64,000 nt of DNA from Arsenophonus sp. aPb (lineage in GTDB: Bacteria; Pseudomonadota; Gammaproteobacteria; Enterobacterales; Enterobacteriaceae), in assembly GCF_029873475.1 (NCBI RefSeq), contig NZ_CP123499.1:1674001-1738000 (forward strand), in the 5' to 3' direction. The position numbers and the translations under genes are program-made. How positions within the stretch are numbered: position 1 is the stretch's first letter; each line of letters begins with the position of its first letter. The notes beneath the pieces are model-generated. The model saw only the letters and a list, made by a program, of their open reading frames with translations, searched no databases and was not told where the DNA came from. Of this stretch, positions 63,459 through 64,000 are shown piece by piece.

Positions 63459-64000
63459 TTACTTATGCAAATTAGTATCTCTTCTTATTTCATTAAAGAC
63501 ACCCTTTCCAACAATTTCAGCACCAGTAATTGATAGGTGGCTAGTGTCTGTATAGATAGGAATGCCATCTTTAATAAGTGTACATTCTGTATGGTTACAT
63601 AAGAAAGGATAAGTATCTATAAACTTCACTTTAGCATATTTACCTGCAAAGTTTTTTAAAGCTTCATCTGCAGCAGTATTCACTCTTTGTCGAGTATTGC
63701 TACAATCAAAAATATTAATTAATTTGTTTATAGGTAAATCAGCTTTAGCCAGACATTCAAACATTACACTTGAGCTACGCGGTGTAGAACCTATTATATA
63801 AAAATTCTGACCATGGTTGGCATCATTATAAAATGATGTCATTTCTTCAACCATAAGCTTATTATAATCAGCCTTACCTATATGAGAGCCATCTTCTCTT
63901 TTTATGTCCTCATATTGCAGCCCAGGCCAATTTCTTGATATAATTACAGGCTTTTCAGGATGTGCATTAATAAAATCAAGTTCCATTTTGTATCTGGATT
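63459..64000 (-). CDS. SGNH domain, C-terminal part of an acyltransferase (5' end outside window)
   Basis: C-terminal SGNH hydrolase-like domain of the kind fused to membrane acyltransferase-3 (OafA/YrhL) proteins that O-acylate surface polysaccharides. The frame is open to the window edge (codons before the first Met read SRYK), so the Met at 63986 is probably internal. The catalytic Asp/His motif is YTDTSHLSITGAEIV, and NFYIIGSTPRSSS fits a block before it. The multi-helix membrane half is expected beyond 64000. I cannot name the substrate. Confidence 0.75.
   Translation of the reverse strand, partial: SRYKMELDFINAHPEKPVIISRNWPGLQYEDIKREDGSHIGKADYNKLMVEEMTSFYNDANHGQNFYIIGSTPRSSSVMFECLAKADLPINKLINIFDCSNTRQRVNTAADEALKNFAGKYAKVKFIDTYPFLCNHTECTLIKDGIPIYTDTSHLSITGAEIVGKGVFNEIRRDTNLHK

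Overview
The window is AT-rich DNA from a gammaproteobacterium of the order Enterobacterales. Nearly every core gene matches its Escherichia coli counterpart in length and motifs, and long runs keep the E. coli order: mppA-tpx-tyrR-ycjF-ycjX-psp-sap-fabI, gstA-pdxY-tyrS-pdxH-anmK-slyB-slyA, gloA-rnt-grxD-sodB, pykF-lpp-ldtE-sufEDCBAS-menI-ydiJ-ydiK-rprA, and ppsA-ppsR-aroH. The low GC, shortened gene runs, two disrupted genes, long non-coding gaps, eukaryote-like effector candidates and a chitin-oxidase/protease pair suggest an insect-associated enterobacterium. Arsenophonus is my best guess, from general knowledge and not from any search.

Layout. 1-11.3 kb: 3'-truncated zntB, an Ail/OmpX-type outer-membrane protein, mppA, tpx, tyrR, and the ycjF-ycjX-pspDCBA cluster divergent from its activator gene pspF with a sigma-54 promoter between them. 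11.6-17.9 kb: the sapABCDF peptide/putrescine transporter operon, then fabI. 18-21.1 kb: an accessory block of two paralogous minus-strand genes encoding RhoGAP-like proteins. The larger one also carries a run of EPIYA/pYEEI-like tyrosine motifs. 21.4-31.4 kb: housekeeping genes (yegP-like, gstA, pdxY, tyrS, pdxH, anmK, slyB, slyA, gloA, rnt, grxD, sodB), with an 880-bp gene-free stretch where E. coli has several genes. 31.6-32.5 kb: an acidic, Ser/Glu-rich unknown protein. 33-47.5 kb: pykF, lpp, ldtE, the suf Fe-S operon, menI, a doubly frameshifted ydiJ, ydiK and the sRNA rprA. 48.4-54.8 kb: a Fur-controlled heme-uptake locus (hemP, hemR with an in-frame amber stop, hemS, hmuTUV). 54.9-61.4 kb: ppsA, ppsR, aroH and the HerA-like ATPase gene yjgR. 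61.4-64 kb: a chymotrypsin-fold protease with no signal peptide, an AA10 chitin-active copper protein, and the C-terminal SGNH part of an acyltransferase that runs off the window.

How it fits together. Psp, Sap, SlyA/SlyB, Ail and RprA are envelope-stress and antimicrobial-peptide defence functions. Suf, SodB, Tpx, GrxD and the heme locus handle iron and oxidants. The RhoGAP/tyrosine-motif proteins are the most likely undescribed system here: candidate secreted effectors acting on host small GTPases and SH2-domain signalling. No secretion apparatus is encoded in this window, so their export is inference.
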